Under the pieces are notes generated by a model. That model saw only the letters and a list, made by a program, of their open reading frames with translations, ran no database searches and had not been told where the DNA came from. A stretch of 64,000 nucleotides of DNA. Origin: Nectonema munidae (Eukaryota > Nematomorpha > Nectonematoida > Nectonematidae). Positions 11,501 to 23,449 of this stretch are shown here, piece by piece; the stretch's first letter is position 1; each line of letters starts with the position of its first letter. A program made the position numbers and the translations under genes. The DNA lies in contig JAUIRK010000673.1 in the NCBI GenBank assembly GCA_030549495.1, positions 248,001-312,000 of the forward strand. Direction: 5' to 3'.

Positions 11501-13664
11501 GGCATTCCAGAAAGTGAAATTTTGGGTGCAAAGTGCTTTCAAGCAAGCAAGTATTGTCAAAATTTCCCTACCACCATACTACTGAGAAAAAAACTTTGTG
11601 CGATTCATCCAAAGCTACCTTCATTGCAGTTAAAAGCGGGAATTCCAACGCGTGCCTCACAACACTGCTAGTCAAAAATCGGAAATCTTTACAGTAAGTG
11701 ATTTGATATTAAAAAACACCGATATCGAAAAACAATAATTCAAGTAAAGAAAAACAACGATTTTATCTCCGAGCTCAACTATTTATTTGACGTTGCGAAC
11801 CAGAATGCATTGTTTAACATCAGAAAAGGAGACCAAATGTTTCTTCAATCACAACGAGGACCTGCATACAGAGGAATTATTGGATCATTGGATCCAGTCG
11901 AAGTAGAGCAGAAAAATCGAAGCAAGCTCGAGAGTTTGCTAAGAACAAAATGAAAGAAAAAGCATTTTATTACAAGGCCAATGTCTGAATCTGCCGCATT
12001 TAATTATTTATTAAAGTTCTTACGTTCTTCTAATTCCGCTATTAGTAGTACTGACATTCCAGAAGATGAGTTGTATTCGGGCAATTTTGATGCAGCTACC
12101 AAGTTGAGCAAGAAAGTTTGTCAATCAAGTCAATTAAATCTTGATATCGTTTTACCAGCAAAACGACCCAAGAATCTGCTTTCTTCTAATCTTGCTTCTG
12201 CTTTAGATCGTACAAATATACGTCTCAAAATGCAACCTACAGTATAGCTGAAATGGTTCGGAGTTTAGTTGGAAATCTAGAAAACTACAACATCAACCCA
12301 AGCTCTATTCACAGGCAACGGGCTCTACAAAGATCCAGAACCGCACAGATTTAAAGGCAGCCTTTACGACTAACTCGTCACTTACTGTACATTGGGACAG
12401 TAAATTAATAAATTGTTTGGATGGCCAAAAAATGATAGAGCGTCTTCCGATCCTTGTCACGGGAAATAAACAAGGGACTGGTTTAGCTAAGCAGATGCTG
12501 TTAATACTTGCTTGAAAGACGGGGCTTAAATACAAAGATTCAAGAGCTTTGTTTTGATACTACAGCTTCTAACACCGGCATCAGAAATGGTGTGTGCAAA
12601 CTGATAGAAAAAAATTTAGATCGATAGCTTCTCCACTTTGCCTGTCGACACCACATTTACGAGGTCATCTTGGGAGGAGTCTGCTACGCTTTTCTTGGTT
12701 TGTATTCTGGCCCTGGCAGCATTCTCTTCAAAAGTTTCAGAAAAATATGTGTATCAATCGATTAAGAAAATTTCCAACCAGCTTCATCTGACCATGAAGT
12801 TGAAGCTACTATTGCTCCAATCAGAAAAATCTTATCGCTTTTTACATCAATCATTTTACCAGAACTCAATTCCGAGATGACTATTAAGAACTCATCGAAC
12901 TTGCTTTGATATTTCTAGGACATGAAGTTGCACATAAAGGAAGTGTACTTTTCCGACGACCAGGCGCGATGCACCATGAACGTTGGATTGCTAACTTGCT
13001 GTACGCTATCAAAATCTGGCTCTTTAGAGATCAAATTTCTTTAAAAGAAAAGATCAGCAAGCGGTCAGAGACATTGCTGTTTTTGGCCTCACTTTGTACA
13101 TCAAGCGCTGGATCATCGCTTCTAATGCCTCTGCTCCTCCTAGAAATGATATAGAGTTTATAAAAGATCTAAAACAAGGTGCTTGTGAGTCCAGCTTTAA
13201 GAAACTAAGTGCACATCTATGGTATCTTAGTGATGAACTTGTTACCCTGGCTTCCTTTCATCCAGAAGTTTCTGCGGAAACTAAACAAGCTAGAGTTCGT
13301 CGTCTTGAACATAAACTAGGTCCTCGGCAAATTCTCCTTCAATTACCACTTGAAGCCTTAAATGATGTTTTAGAACAATTTGTGACACAAAGAACGCAGC
13401 ATTTTTTTGACCGACTTCAAATTGGTAAAGAATTTTTGACTATTGATCATATTGAACCCGAACTGCAATGATTACAAAGTTGGGCTGGAAATTGTTAAGG
13501 AGCAAAATGTGGTCAATGATTTTGCTGAGGGCGCTGTTGCACTAGTTCTGTCTTATAATCAGAAACTTACAAAGAAGGAGAATGAACTTCAAGACCTGCT
13601 TCAAGTGGTTCAAGAACACCGGATTAAATATCAAAATCTAAAGAAAAAAACTCTATTGAAATAG
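11500..13664 (+). pseudogene. CFDTTASN-family transposase-like gene, decayed, copy A
   Basis: Pieces in order match an uncharacterised protein family I recall from arthropods and cnidarians. 11740-11950: ISELNYLFDVANQNAL, then DQMFLQSQRGP. 11981-12247: a linker. 12370-12480: LTVHWDSKL and RLPILVTG. 12541-12720: CFDTTASNTG, a stop, then ACRHHIYEVILGG, in the place of a transposase catalytic core. 12906-13154: a short frame starting IFLGHEV. 13094-13471: the C-terminal domain with KRWI, APPRND, HLWYLSDELVTLA, and FVTQRTQHFFDRL. 13443-13664: a Lys-rich tail. The order agrees with the full-length family, but several frame changes and stops separate the pieces. Asp and Cys/His motifs suggest a hAT-like DDE enzyme; that is an inference. 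Confidence 0.7.
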
Positions 13665-14282
13665 AAAATTAAGATTAGTTGGGCAAGTAGTTTCCATTAA
13701 CGTAATCGTCTAATTTTTTTGTGGATGTTTATTTCTTTAAATAAAACAATTTTAGAGCATGAGGAAAATTTTTTTATGATTTTAATTTTTTTTTCCTATA
13801 TTTGAGACAAGCCCTAAAAGGCAGTCTTAGAAAATATAGTAAAAACAAAAGCGTTTGTTCACCATGTAAAGTCTATTCGAAAAAGCAATCTCCTACAAAA
13901 GTTGCACCGATAAAAGCCCCGATCTCCTATATGAATTAATTAATCAATTTATTTTAATAAACAACAGTGTTATCAATTAATAAAGCATAAATTTATATAA
14001 TAGTTGTTTAAATAATTAAATCAAACACCAAGATATAAAAGAGATATTATATAATATATACCTGCATAATTTTTTAGGTTTGCGTATTTAATAGCTTTTC
14101 TGGGTGTATTTGCATGCGGACCTCAAAATGTTATCGATTTTGCCCAATCAGGTTAAAATTTTGTGGTATGCATTCTAAGCGGAGATTCAGGTAAAATTTT
14201 GCCATTTTAAATGGGATCCCCATATTCCGTTTCCGGCATGCCATTACGATGTATTTAAATACACCCACATACTCACTAGCCA
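13665..14282. other. Intergenic stretch, nothing recognised
   Basis: This is AT-rich sequence between the CFDTTASN pseudogene and the left inverted arm. A 12-bp palindrome GTATTTAAATAC lies at about 14250. I see no gene or clear repeat boundary. Confidence 0.5.
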
Positions 14283-15743
14283 TTAAAATGTCCTTCGTGA
14301 CGCAAAAGAAAAGAGCATATGTCCGTGTTTTTTTTACATATATTTTTTCACACTTAAATTTCTTTTTCATCTGGTGGTACATGGTAAGTACTAGCAACCA
14401 TACCGATGTGCCCATAAACTCTAGACAAAGGTTTCCCAACGGGGTCCACATGGACTCCTAAGGGTCGATTGGAAATTTAAAGGTGGTCCATGGACAAAAA
14501 TATGAATATTGGTGGTCCTTTCAACACAGTAAGGGGTCCATGAAGTCTTTGCCAAAAATAAATTATATGTAAACGAATAACAAATGAGTTATCATTGACA
14601 AGCTATTTATGCAATATATTCTAAAATGTTTATATTAAAAAGTGTACAATAGTAAAATAAAAATCGGATGAAAGCATATTTTATATTGTTTGGACATATA
14701 ATGACCATATTACTCATTTTTATCTAATCACCAACCATGTAAGTAACGATAACAACTTCCTAAAATGTTAAATTACTACTGACTGACCTACGGATATCAC
14801 AATGTATTTATATTTATTCTTTTTGTGTAATTAGAGTTATAAGTTAATTGTAAAATACAATTATTAGTGAATAGTATCTATGATTCCATGTTTGGTTTGA
14901 ATGAAGTTGATTACAGTAATCTCTAGCTACTTGGCGGTTTGGTTATCGAGGCCTGGATGTATATTGGATTTTATTTGAAAGTCATTATCGTATATTTTTT
15001 GTTTATCTCGTTCAAGGAAGCCTTTGAATTTGGAATTATGAATATAATATATATTCGTTTTTTTTTTTAATTTACAATTAATATTGAAAAGTTTTCCCTA
15101 TTTGAATATACATATTTTTACATGTCTCTTATAGATCATGCGGGTTCACAGTTAATAAGATTATCGCTCAAAGGGTCCACAAGTAAAAAAAGGTTGGGAA
15201 TCCATGCTCTAGACCTTCAGTTAGTGTCTCCTGAGACTTCAAGAAAGTGGGAGTGTGTGCGTCTCTCTCTTACATACACACACGTAAGCACACAGACACA
15301 CGTATATTTTAATCATATGCACGCATGTTTTTTCATGAATCTCTGATCTCTAATGATGAATCGGAAGTGCAAGAGCGACCCGAACACGTTTTCTTATGTG
15401 TGCGGTTGTGTAACAATGACAGACCGACAGTGCACCATTACTTCCCTAGTGAAAAACTTATATCATGCATACTTTGGAATGAAATTTGGAGACCAATATA
15501 AATCTATCCCCCCTCACATGTGCTGTAAAACATGTGTTGAAAATCTGCAGCTCTGGAGCAACAACAAGATTCAACATCTACCATTTGGGTTTCTTACGAT
15601 ATGGAGGGAAGGCCGACATCATACCACGGACTGTTACTTCTGAATGAGAAACCTTGAGTGTGAGCTATACTAATACATTAATACTAATATATCGAATGCA
15701 GATTGTTCACGCATTCTTAAATATGTTAGTTAACTAAGTAAGT
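14283..15743 (+). repeat. Inverted repeat, left arm (about 1.45 kb)
   Basis: This is the reverse complement of 19526-20977, with a modest number of differences. It contains a hAT MITE and the first exon-like part of a WRE..DCYF pseudogene. Its outer end at 14283-14286 is a TTAA that is empty here but holds the minisatellite piggyBac-like element in the other arm. The arms enclose about 3.8 kb that include the LRAT-like gene. Confidence 0.88.
14427..15206. mobile_element. hAT MITE (0.78 kb)
   Basis: The ends are AAAGGTTTCCCAACGGGGTCC and, read inward from the right, CATGGATTCCCAACC. The flanking 8-bp duplication is CTCTAGAC at 14419-14426 and 15207-15214. The interior is AT-rich with no coding region. 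A complete inverted copy lies at 20059-20837, and a copy lacking one end lies at about 58561-59330. Confidence 0.85.
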
Positions 15744-16330
15744 TATTAAGAATCGTTTCTTAAATATATCTTTCCTCAGTGAGATAGTCCAACAGACAAC
15801 AGTGTGTGACAGGCAAGTGATAGGCCTACAAGAAGTGGATTTACTCTACAGTCTACATTCTCACAATTTTATTGCCCATGCTCTAATCAGCACCACAGTA
15901 TTCCTCCGCCACTGTACATCAAGCTTGGTATGTCTAAATATTTGTAAAGACACTGGACAAAAAAGCCGAACTTTCAATTTTCTGGAAGAAAAATATTCAA
16001 AAGTCAGTGAGGCAAAGCTGAATGCAGCAATTTTTAGTGGTCCTTAGATCGGAGGGCTTTTCAAAGATCCCAAGTTTGATTGCAGCATGGATGTAAATGA
16101 GAAAAAAAAACCTGGCATGCTTAGTATATTGTCTCTAATTTTTTTGGTAACTATACCTCTTCATAGCTACAAAGTTCTTGGTGCACGCATGTCAATCAAG
16201 ATGCAGTTTCTTAGCTCCCATTTGAACTACTTTCCAGAGAACTGTGGTAAAGGGAGTGAGGAACAAGCAGAACGGTTCCATTAAGATATCTGTGTAATGG
16301 AGGAGCGGTACTAGGGTCGCTGGTCGACTA
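15353..16330 (+). pseudogene. WRE..DCYF family Cys/His-rich protein, decayed
   Basis: The N-terminal part (15353-15643) has FSYVCGCVTM, HAYFGMKFGDQ, PHMCCKTCVENL and TIWREGRHHTTDCYF. These are the hallmarks of an uncharacterised arthropod/cnidarian family with several Cys pairs likely to bind zinc. The frame closes at the codon after DCYF, where the family has Cys. Later pieces match the C-terminal half: EKYSKVSEAKLNAAIFSGP (about 15980-16045), LFKDPKFD (16055-16080) and ARMSIKMQFLSSHLNYFPE then EEQAERFH (16180-16280). The middle of the protein, about 250 residues, is absent. The family is usually left unnamed; transposon origin is likely because of its scattered decayed copies, but I cannot prove it. 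Confidence 0.75.
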
Positions 16331-16399
16331 CTGATGGTGTCCCAAAGAGAACTCTTTAGACACCAAACACCAAAAAAATTCTCTGCCACAGCCATATAT

Positions 16400-17585
16400 G
16401 CTAAAAGCATCTATGTAGTTGATATATTTTGGTCCTATGTGTTGTGGTTACATTCCTTATAATATATTTTAAATAAAAAAATTTTAACATTTTATTTAAG
16501 AATTTCGATATTATTCTAATTCTCAAAGCATTAAAATCTGACCTAGTTTGATAAAATGAAGGACATTTTTGGAATCAGCACACAAAATACATAAAGAATC
16601 AGCTAAGAAACTCCGCCTATGAGTTTTTTCAGGTGCAGGGCAGTGTTGTATATAAAGTGATATTTTAAATTTAAACTAAATAAACAGTATAAAATGTATT
16701 TTTTAAGTTATTTTTGTTTGCGGGTTTTGTCGGTGCATCTTGAAATACGTGACCCCCATTTACTTATCTTATATTTTCGATTCATTTGGTTTGAATAAAC
16801 TTAGTATTGAATGAATATTTTATTCGACTACACGTGAATAATAAAACCTCTACTGTGGCCTATTGGAAATGGAAAATATGAGTAGGTTACAATCCAAAAA
16901 AACCATCATTAAAGATTGGAAGTTGGAAGATAGGCTCGATATTTCTAGCAAGCATGCGAAGAAATACCCCTTCTAAGTTTATGCCTACAAAATGCTTTGT
17001 GTATGAACTCTTGTTTGATGGAGCAAGATGTTTTGAGAGGAAGAAAATTTTAGTGTATTGTGTTTGGAAAAGCAAAAGAAATGCAAGCATTAAAATTTCA
17101 TGCACGAACACACCTCATTTATTCAATGCTGTAACTTGAGTGCTTCCTTCAAAAAATTATAATTTTCACAGAACCCAAGAAATTTTTCGCTATTTCATTT
17201 TGCACACAAAATACAAGTATTGCATTTTAGTTTTTTCATAATACAGTAACATTTTTGCAAACGTATTTTGTTTTAATTAAAGGTTATTGTCTTTTTTTAT
17301 TTCTTTTGGAATATCATAATTTTTCTTCCCAGAAATTTAAGGAAGTTTAATTTAGATAAGTTGATTAATCAAAGTAGTCAAGTCTAACGTAAATTATTCA
17401 AAATTTTAAGTTTTATAGTTATTGACGAAATCTTTCAATTCGGTGAAAGAGATACTTTGAACTAATTTTAAATATGCCAAATAGCAAGACAAAAATACAT
17501 AAATCTCGTGCACGCAAATTTTTATCCCAAATTTTTTATGATTCTTCTACATATTTCTCTATATAAAGTTTAATTCTTCTAAGGG
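16400..17585. other. Intergenic stretch upstream of the LRAT-like gene
   Basis: AT-rich, with no repeats seen elsewhere in the window. It should contain the promoter of the downstream gene. A TATAAA lies near its right end. Confidence 0.5.
17562..17567 (+). promoter_or_regulatory. Possible TATA box of the LRAT-like gene
   Basis: TATAAA lies 19 bp before the chosen ATG. That is too close for a normal leader if this ATG is used from an unspliced transcript. Either the leader is extremely short, or the match is chance and a 5' exon is spliced on at the T-rich tract ending CTTCTAAG just before the ATG. Confidence 0.3.
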
Positions 17586-18278
17586 ATGATTATTGCTTTG
17601 AGTGGAGGCGTCTTCTTGATTCTTCTATTTAGCAACAACTGCCAAGAGGTGCTTGAAGATTTGAAAGAGGATGCTAAGTTCATTAACACAAGCAACTCCC
17701 AGACCTCCCGCACTGATTTCTTGGAATTGAAAGACTTATTCCAGATGGTTCAAAAAGGAGACTTGATAGAAGTGGACAGAATATTCTACAAGCATTGGTT
17801 TATATACTTGGGAAATGGTCTTGGCGGTCAAGTAGGCTCGTCTTTTGACGAAAAATTCAATGAGGAGTACAATGGCGCCTCACACGCCCAAGTCCTTTCC
17901 TACATTCTCGACTTTGAAAAGGTAAAGCTCCTGACGAAATTGATCAAACGCAGATCGGCCCAGATCCAACTCCTTCCAATGAAATATATCATAGGAGGGA
18001 GAAAAGCGCGGGTCAATAACAAAGAGGCCGAAGCACACAACAGGAATGCGGGCAAGAGTTTTGATGCCCACTTGATCCACAAGCACATCGCTAGCAACAA
18101 CTTTAAACAAGTGCCCTATCATATTCTCTTGCAAAATTGTGAGCATTATGTTACCATGTGGAAGTATGGAAAAGCTTGGTCCACGCAATCCAAGAAGTTT
18201 ATAGCTTTGATTCAGAAAATTGAGAGATTCCGAAGCAAGTTTAATCAATGGTTCGTTTCTTTGGTTCCGAAGTTTTAA
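17586..18278 (+). CDS. LRAT/HRASLS-type NlpC/P60 domain protein
   Basis: A 230-residue open frame without introns. Residues 1-20 are hydrophobic (ALSGGVFLILLF) and look like a signal peptide or N-terminal anchor. The LRAT domain spans about residues 56-195. The H-box is YKHWFIYLGNG with the catalytic His at 70. The Cys box is LLQNCEHYVT with the nucleophile Cys185, matching the NCEHF motif of lecithin:retinol acyltransferase and HRASLS phospholipase/acyltransferases. These enzymes move an acyl chain from phosphatidylcholine through a Cys thioester. The residue usually occupied by the second His, 12 after the first, is Gln82. The C-terminus (about 196-230) is basic and lacks the long C-terminal transmembrane helix of vertebrate LRAT. 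The long charged insert between the boxes (85-175) is longer than in HRASLS. Acyltransferase activity is inferred from family only. The gene lies in the loop of an inverted repeat and is absent from block B. Confidence 0.85.
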   Translation: MIIALSGGVFLILLFSNNCQEVLEDLKEDAKFINTSNSQTSRTDFLELKDLFQMVQKGDLIEVDRIFYKHWFIYLGNGLGGQVGSSFDEKFNEEYNGASHAQVLSYILDFEKVKLLTKLIKRRSAQIQLLPMKYIIGGRKARVNNKEAEAHNRNAGKSFDAHLIHKHIASNNFKQVPYHILLQNCEHYVTMWKYGKAWSTQSKKFIALIQKIERFRSKFNQWFVSLVPKF

Positions 18279-18313
18279 TGTTTCAACTTATCATCATAAA
18301 ACATTACACAGTG

Positions 18314-18319
18314 ATTAAA
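18314..18319 (+). promoter_or_regulatory. Possible polyadenylation signal
   Basis: ATTAAA, 36 bp after the stop of the LRAT-like gene, is a common variant of the AATAAA signal. An ATAAAA lies slightly upstream. Confidence 0.35.
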
Positions 18320-19525
18320 TGAAACAAAAGTTGTAAAAATTTTCCTTTGTTATATACAATTTTAAATCAGTTAGAAATGAGTACTTATTTTTATATTTTT
18401 AACTACTAGTGATCAGGCAAGACCAAGGGAGACAAAAATTCAAGCAATAGTATATAAAATATACATTGCATACGTGTTTTTGCTAGAATCCCTTTACAAA
18501 ATTTATAATATTTAAAAATCCTACTTCCAGTTATAAATTTTAATGAATTTTTTCCACACCCTTTAAGAATATGATATGTTGATATTGTAGATACATATAC
18601 TACTTTTTTATGTAAGATTTTCTTAAAATTTAAAAGCATAGCATTGGAATCATGTAACAGTAATATGCTCTATTGATAAAGATCGTCGTAGGCATAGTTT
18701 TATTTTATTTCAAATTTAGATGAATTTGCCATGATCTAATGCCCGGCCTATACTTTTAGTACAAAGTTTTGTTCAAAAAAAGACCAGTAAATAATATGAG
18801 TTTTAATTTATTTTATATTCAAACGAAAACTTTCGCTTTTTACATGAAATTTGTTAATAAGTTTCTCTTACTTAAGAGAATATTTTGTTACCTTCAATAA
18901 ATGATCCCTAAAGTTACCAAAGCCTTTTCCAAGAGTTAAATCTATTTGTTTTTTATTTTAATCAATGATTTCAAATATTTAATTAATGATAGGGAAAAAT
19001 AATTTATATAAATATGTATGACTAATATTTAACAACTGAATCATATAAATTGTTTCCAAAATTTTCCTAATAACAAAATTCCATATAGACGAAACCATTT
19101 GGTAATAATATGTGATACATAACTCTTTCACTTAAGTTGACTATCAAGTCCAACCCAAAATAAAAGACGTCAAAAACTTGATATAAAATTTGGCCTTTCA
19201 TTTCCAGGTGACAAATACGTTCAACACTTATTAGTAAAAATCATATAACTACATTTTCAAACATTTAAAGGAAGACGATGTTTAGCGATCATAATAGTTC
19301 GATTTTAAAAGAAGATAAACTAAATTGACTTTTAAAAATAATATTTCCAACAGGATGAGTTATCCAGACATCACCCACAAAAATAAACCCGAAAAGAAAG
19401 CTTTATAATCGAGGATATTATTAACAAAAATAAAGAATAAATAATGCCCTGATCCCTGAGGGACAACTAAATTTTGAATTAGAGAAAAACTTTTTGGCCA
19501 AAATAAGAAAAGAAGATATCCAATC
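18320..19525. other. Intergenic stretch, nothing recognised
   Basis: AT-rich sequence between the LRAT-like gene and the right inverted arm. No coding region or repeated unit was seen. Confidence 0.5.
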
Positions 19526-19619
19526 AACTTAGTTAACTAATATATTCAAGAATGCGTGAACAATCTGCATTCGATTTAGTATTGATGTATTAGTATAGCT
19601 CACCCTGAAGGTTTGTCAT

Positions 19620-19910
19620 TCAGAAGTAACAGTCCGTGGTATGATCTCGGCCTTCCCTCCATATCGTAAGAAACCCAAATGGTAGATGTTGAATCTTGTT
19701 GTTGCTCCAGAGCTGCAGATTTTCAACACATGTTTTACAGCACATGTGAGGGGGGAAAGATTTATATTGGTCTCCAAATTTCATTCCAAAGTATGCATGA
19801 TATAAGTTTTTCACTAGGGAAGTAATGGTGCACTGTCGGTCTGTCATTGTTACACAACCGCACACATAAGAAAACGTGTTCGGGTCGCTCTTGCACTTCC
19901 GATTCATGAT
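19620..19910 (-). pseudogene. WRE..DCYF family N-terminal fragment
   Basis: A 95-residue frame beginning MNRKCKSDPNTF and ending WREGRDHTTDCYF. It carries YVCGC, the PPHMCCKTC pair and the same stop after DCYF as the copy at 15353, so the stop predates the inverted duplication. The C-terminal half is not present in this arm. Confidence 0.75.
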
Positions 19911-20058
19911 TAGAGATCAGAGATTCATGAAAAAACATGCGTGCATATGATTAAAATATACGTGTGTGTCTGTGTGCCTACGTGTGTGTTTGTAAGAGAG
20001 AGACGCACACACTCCCACTTTCTTGAAGTCTCAGGAGACACTGACTGAGGGTCCAGAG

Positions 20059-20837
20059 CATGGACTCCCAACCTTTTTTTACTTGTGGACCCTTTGAGCG
20101 ATAATCTTATTAACTGTGAACCCGCATGATCTATAAGAGACATGTAAAAATATGTATATTCAAATAGGGAAAACTTTTCAATATTTAATTGTAAATTTAA
20201 AAAAAATAAATATATATTATATTCTTAATTCCACATTCAAAGGCTTCCTTGAACGAGATAAACAAAAAATATACGATAATGACTTTCAAATAAAATCCAA
20301 TATACATCCAGGCCTCGATAACCAAACCGCCAAGTAGCTAGAGATTACTGTAATCAACTTCATTCAAACTAAACATGGAATCATAGATACTATTCACTAA
20401 TAATTGTATTTTACAATTAACTTATAACTCTAATTACACAAAAAGAATAAATATAAATACATTGTGATATCCGTAGGTCAGTCAGTAGTAATTTAACATT
20501 TTAGGAAGTTGTTATCTTTACTTACATGGTCGGTGATTAGATAAAAATGAGTAATATGGTCATTATATGTCCAAACAATATAAAATATGCTTTCATCCGA
20601 TTTTTATTTTACTATTATACACTTTTTAATATAAACATTTTAGAATATATTGCATAAATAGCTTGTCAATGATAACTCATTTGTTATTCGTTTACATATA
20701 ATTTATTTTTGGCAAAGACTTCATGGACCCCTTACTGTGTTGAAAGGACCACCAATATTCATATTTTTTTTCATGGACCACCCTTAAATTCCCAATCGAC
20801 CCTTAGGAGTCCATGTGGTCCCCGTTGGGAAACCTTT
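20059..20837. mobile_element. hAT MITE, inverted copy
   Basis: Begins CATGGACTCCCAACC and ends GGGAAACCTTT. The flanks are GTCCAGAG (20051-20058) and GTCTAGAG (20838-20845), the 8-bp duplication with one difference. It is the same insertion as the one at 14427-15206, carried along by the inverted repeat. Confidence 0.83.
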
Positions 20838-21369
20838 GTCTAGAGTTGGCACATCGGTATGGTTGCTAGTACTTACCATGTACCACCAGATGAAAAAGAA
20901 ATTTAAGTGTGAAAAAATATATGTAAAAAAAACACGGACATATGCTCTTTTCTTTTGCGTCACGAAGGACATTTTAACCCTATTAGTGCTGGGGGGTGTA
21001 AAACGCCCCCCCCCTCTTCACTAAAAAATTAATTGTAGAAAATTGGCTGAATCATATCCCTTCAAATTTGGTGACTTTTCCTAAAATCGCTAGCTGCATC
21101 TTTTTAAACCATTTTTATGGCAGTTGAATGACCCCTTCATTTCCAAAACTGTCAATTAAAATCAAAAATTAAAATTTTTCAGCAAAATTTTGACATTATC
21201 TGTACTTAACCTTATAACTTAGGATCTATATTATATAATACCCTGAAAATTTATAATTATATACAGTTTGGAACGCATAACACTTTATATATTTAATTTT
21301 TTCAATAATCATGGCTACTTTTTTGAAAATGTCAATCAAAATTTTGATTGATCAAAAATATATCTAATA

Positions 21370-22500
21370 AAATATACCTTCAAATTTTACATAAAATATA
21401 TGTTTTTATACTAAATCGGTCATGCTGTTTTCATTTCTGGACTCATTTTTTACATTTAGGATGTTCAAAATACCTATAAGTGTTAATCAAATTTGCGGTT
21501 TACTTCTAAAAGCTATCTCCAAAAATATTCTCTCAATTTTACATGAAATATTTGTTTTTATACCAAATCGATCATGCTGTTTTCATTTTTGAACTCATTT
21601 TTTACATTTAGGATTTGAAAATACCTATAAGTATAAATCAAATTTGCGGTTTACTTCTGAAAATTGTCTCCAAAAATATTCTCTTGAAATATATGTTTTT
21701 ATAGCAATCAATCATGCTGTTTTCATTTCTGAACTAATTTTTTACATTTAGGATCTGAAAATACCTATAAGTGTTAATCAAATTTGCGCTTTACTTCTAA
21801 AAATTGTCTACAAAAACATTCATTCAAATTTTACAATTAAATATATGTTTTTATACCAAATCAACCATGCTAGTTTCATTTATGGACTCAATTTTTGCAG
21901 TTTGAATTTGAAAATACATATAAGTATCAATTAAATTTGCGTTTAGTTCTAAAATTTGTTTTTATAGCAAATAGATCATGATGATTTCATTTCTGAACAC
22001 AGTTTTCCCATTTAGAGGTTTTACTGCTAGTGTCAATCAAATTTGCAGTTTATGTCTGAAAACTATATCACACTCTCTAATTTTACATGAAATATATGTT
22101 TTTATACCAATTCGACCATGATAATTTTTATTTCTGAAATCATTTTTTTGCATTTAGAGGTTTTAAAGGTCTGAAAGTGTCAATCAAATTTTCGATTTAC
22201 GTCTAATGTCTATACAGAAATATTTTTGAAATTTAAATAAAATATTTGTTTTTATGCCAAATGGAAGATGCTGGTTTCATTTTTGGACTCAGGTTTGGCA
22301 TTTATGGTTTTAAAGTATCTGAAAGCTTGAATCAGATTTGAGGTTTACTTCTAGATACTGTCTTCAAAAATATTTTCAAAAAAATAAAATATCTATTTTA
22401 TACCAAATCGACTATGCTTATTTTATTTCTGTACTGGATTTTGGATAATACGGTTAAAAAATATCTCGAAGTGGCAATTGAATTAGTAATGTATGCCTGA
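21370..22500. repeat. Minisatellite array II, copy C
   Basis: Seven to eight units of about 150 bp, with core AATCAAATTTGCGGTTTACTT, inverted relative to 8760-9960. Confidence 0.8.
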
Positions 22501-23449
22501 AAATCAGTTCTGTAAAAAAATTTCAAAAAATGGCTGCATATTAGGTATATAGTAAAAATATACTTTTTTTTGTATATTTTGGCTTATAATACTTTCTACA
22601 ATCATCTTGAGTATGAAATATTTATTAAAAAAAATAAAACGTATTATAAAATCTTTTGAAAATTTGTATGAGAGAAGGAACCAAGTTGAAAACTAATTGA
22701 AAAGAGAACATTTAATCAAACAAATAATTAAAAAAAAATATGTATCTTTACTAAATGGAAGATCTACCATGTTCTAATGAACTAGGAAGTGGTTTAATTA
22801 TATACTTCAAAAAAGATTTTGACTGTGAAAAAGAAGTTCCTCTTTTACAAATGAAAAATATTTAATTCTATAGCTTATCATCTAGGATTACAGTTAACAT
22901 TTAGCTAAGATGTGTAGGAAATCTGAAAATTTAGAATAGGTCAGATTTATCAAAAATGGTACAGATGCCAATATGTGAGAATTTAGTCACTATCAAGATA
23001 TTTTTAATTTAAATTGAATTTGTCCATCTTTTTCCTTTTGTGTCAAAGAAGTAATTTTTTAGATGAAGAACGTTGACAAATTTTATAATTGAACAATCAA
23101 CATTACAAATGATTCATCAGAAAAAAACCTTTGAAATGAGATTGGTTGACAAATATTCAGGCTTGAGAGGAAAAAAGGAATTTTATCTTTATAAAAAAAA
23201 TTTCGAACACACATTGAAGAATATAAATTTCTAATGAAAAAAGAGCTACCAAGAAAGGATCATCATAGAATGAATACCAAAATTACATACTGTAAATTAT
23301 AATATGACGTAGAGAATGAATTTGTGGCCAAAAAGATGGAGATCCTATCGAGTTACATAAGTTACTGTAGAATGAAATATTTTGAGTGAATTAAACACCT
23401 AAAGTTGGTTTATTAAATAAATTAAGAAAATAATTACCAGAGAAAACTG

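Larger units (their letters stand above)
19526..20977 (-). repeat. Inverted repeat, right arm
   Basis: Reverse complement of 14283-15743. It ends at a TTAA (20974-20977) occupied by the piggyBac-like element PBm, whereas the left arm has the same TTAA empty. Another copy of this arm, with one internal deletion, lies at about 58173-59471. Confidence 0.88.

Noticed and set aside
17880-18248. Minus-strand 122-residue frame
   Set aside because: It is the shadow of the LRAT-like gene in the opposite strand; its translation has no known motif.
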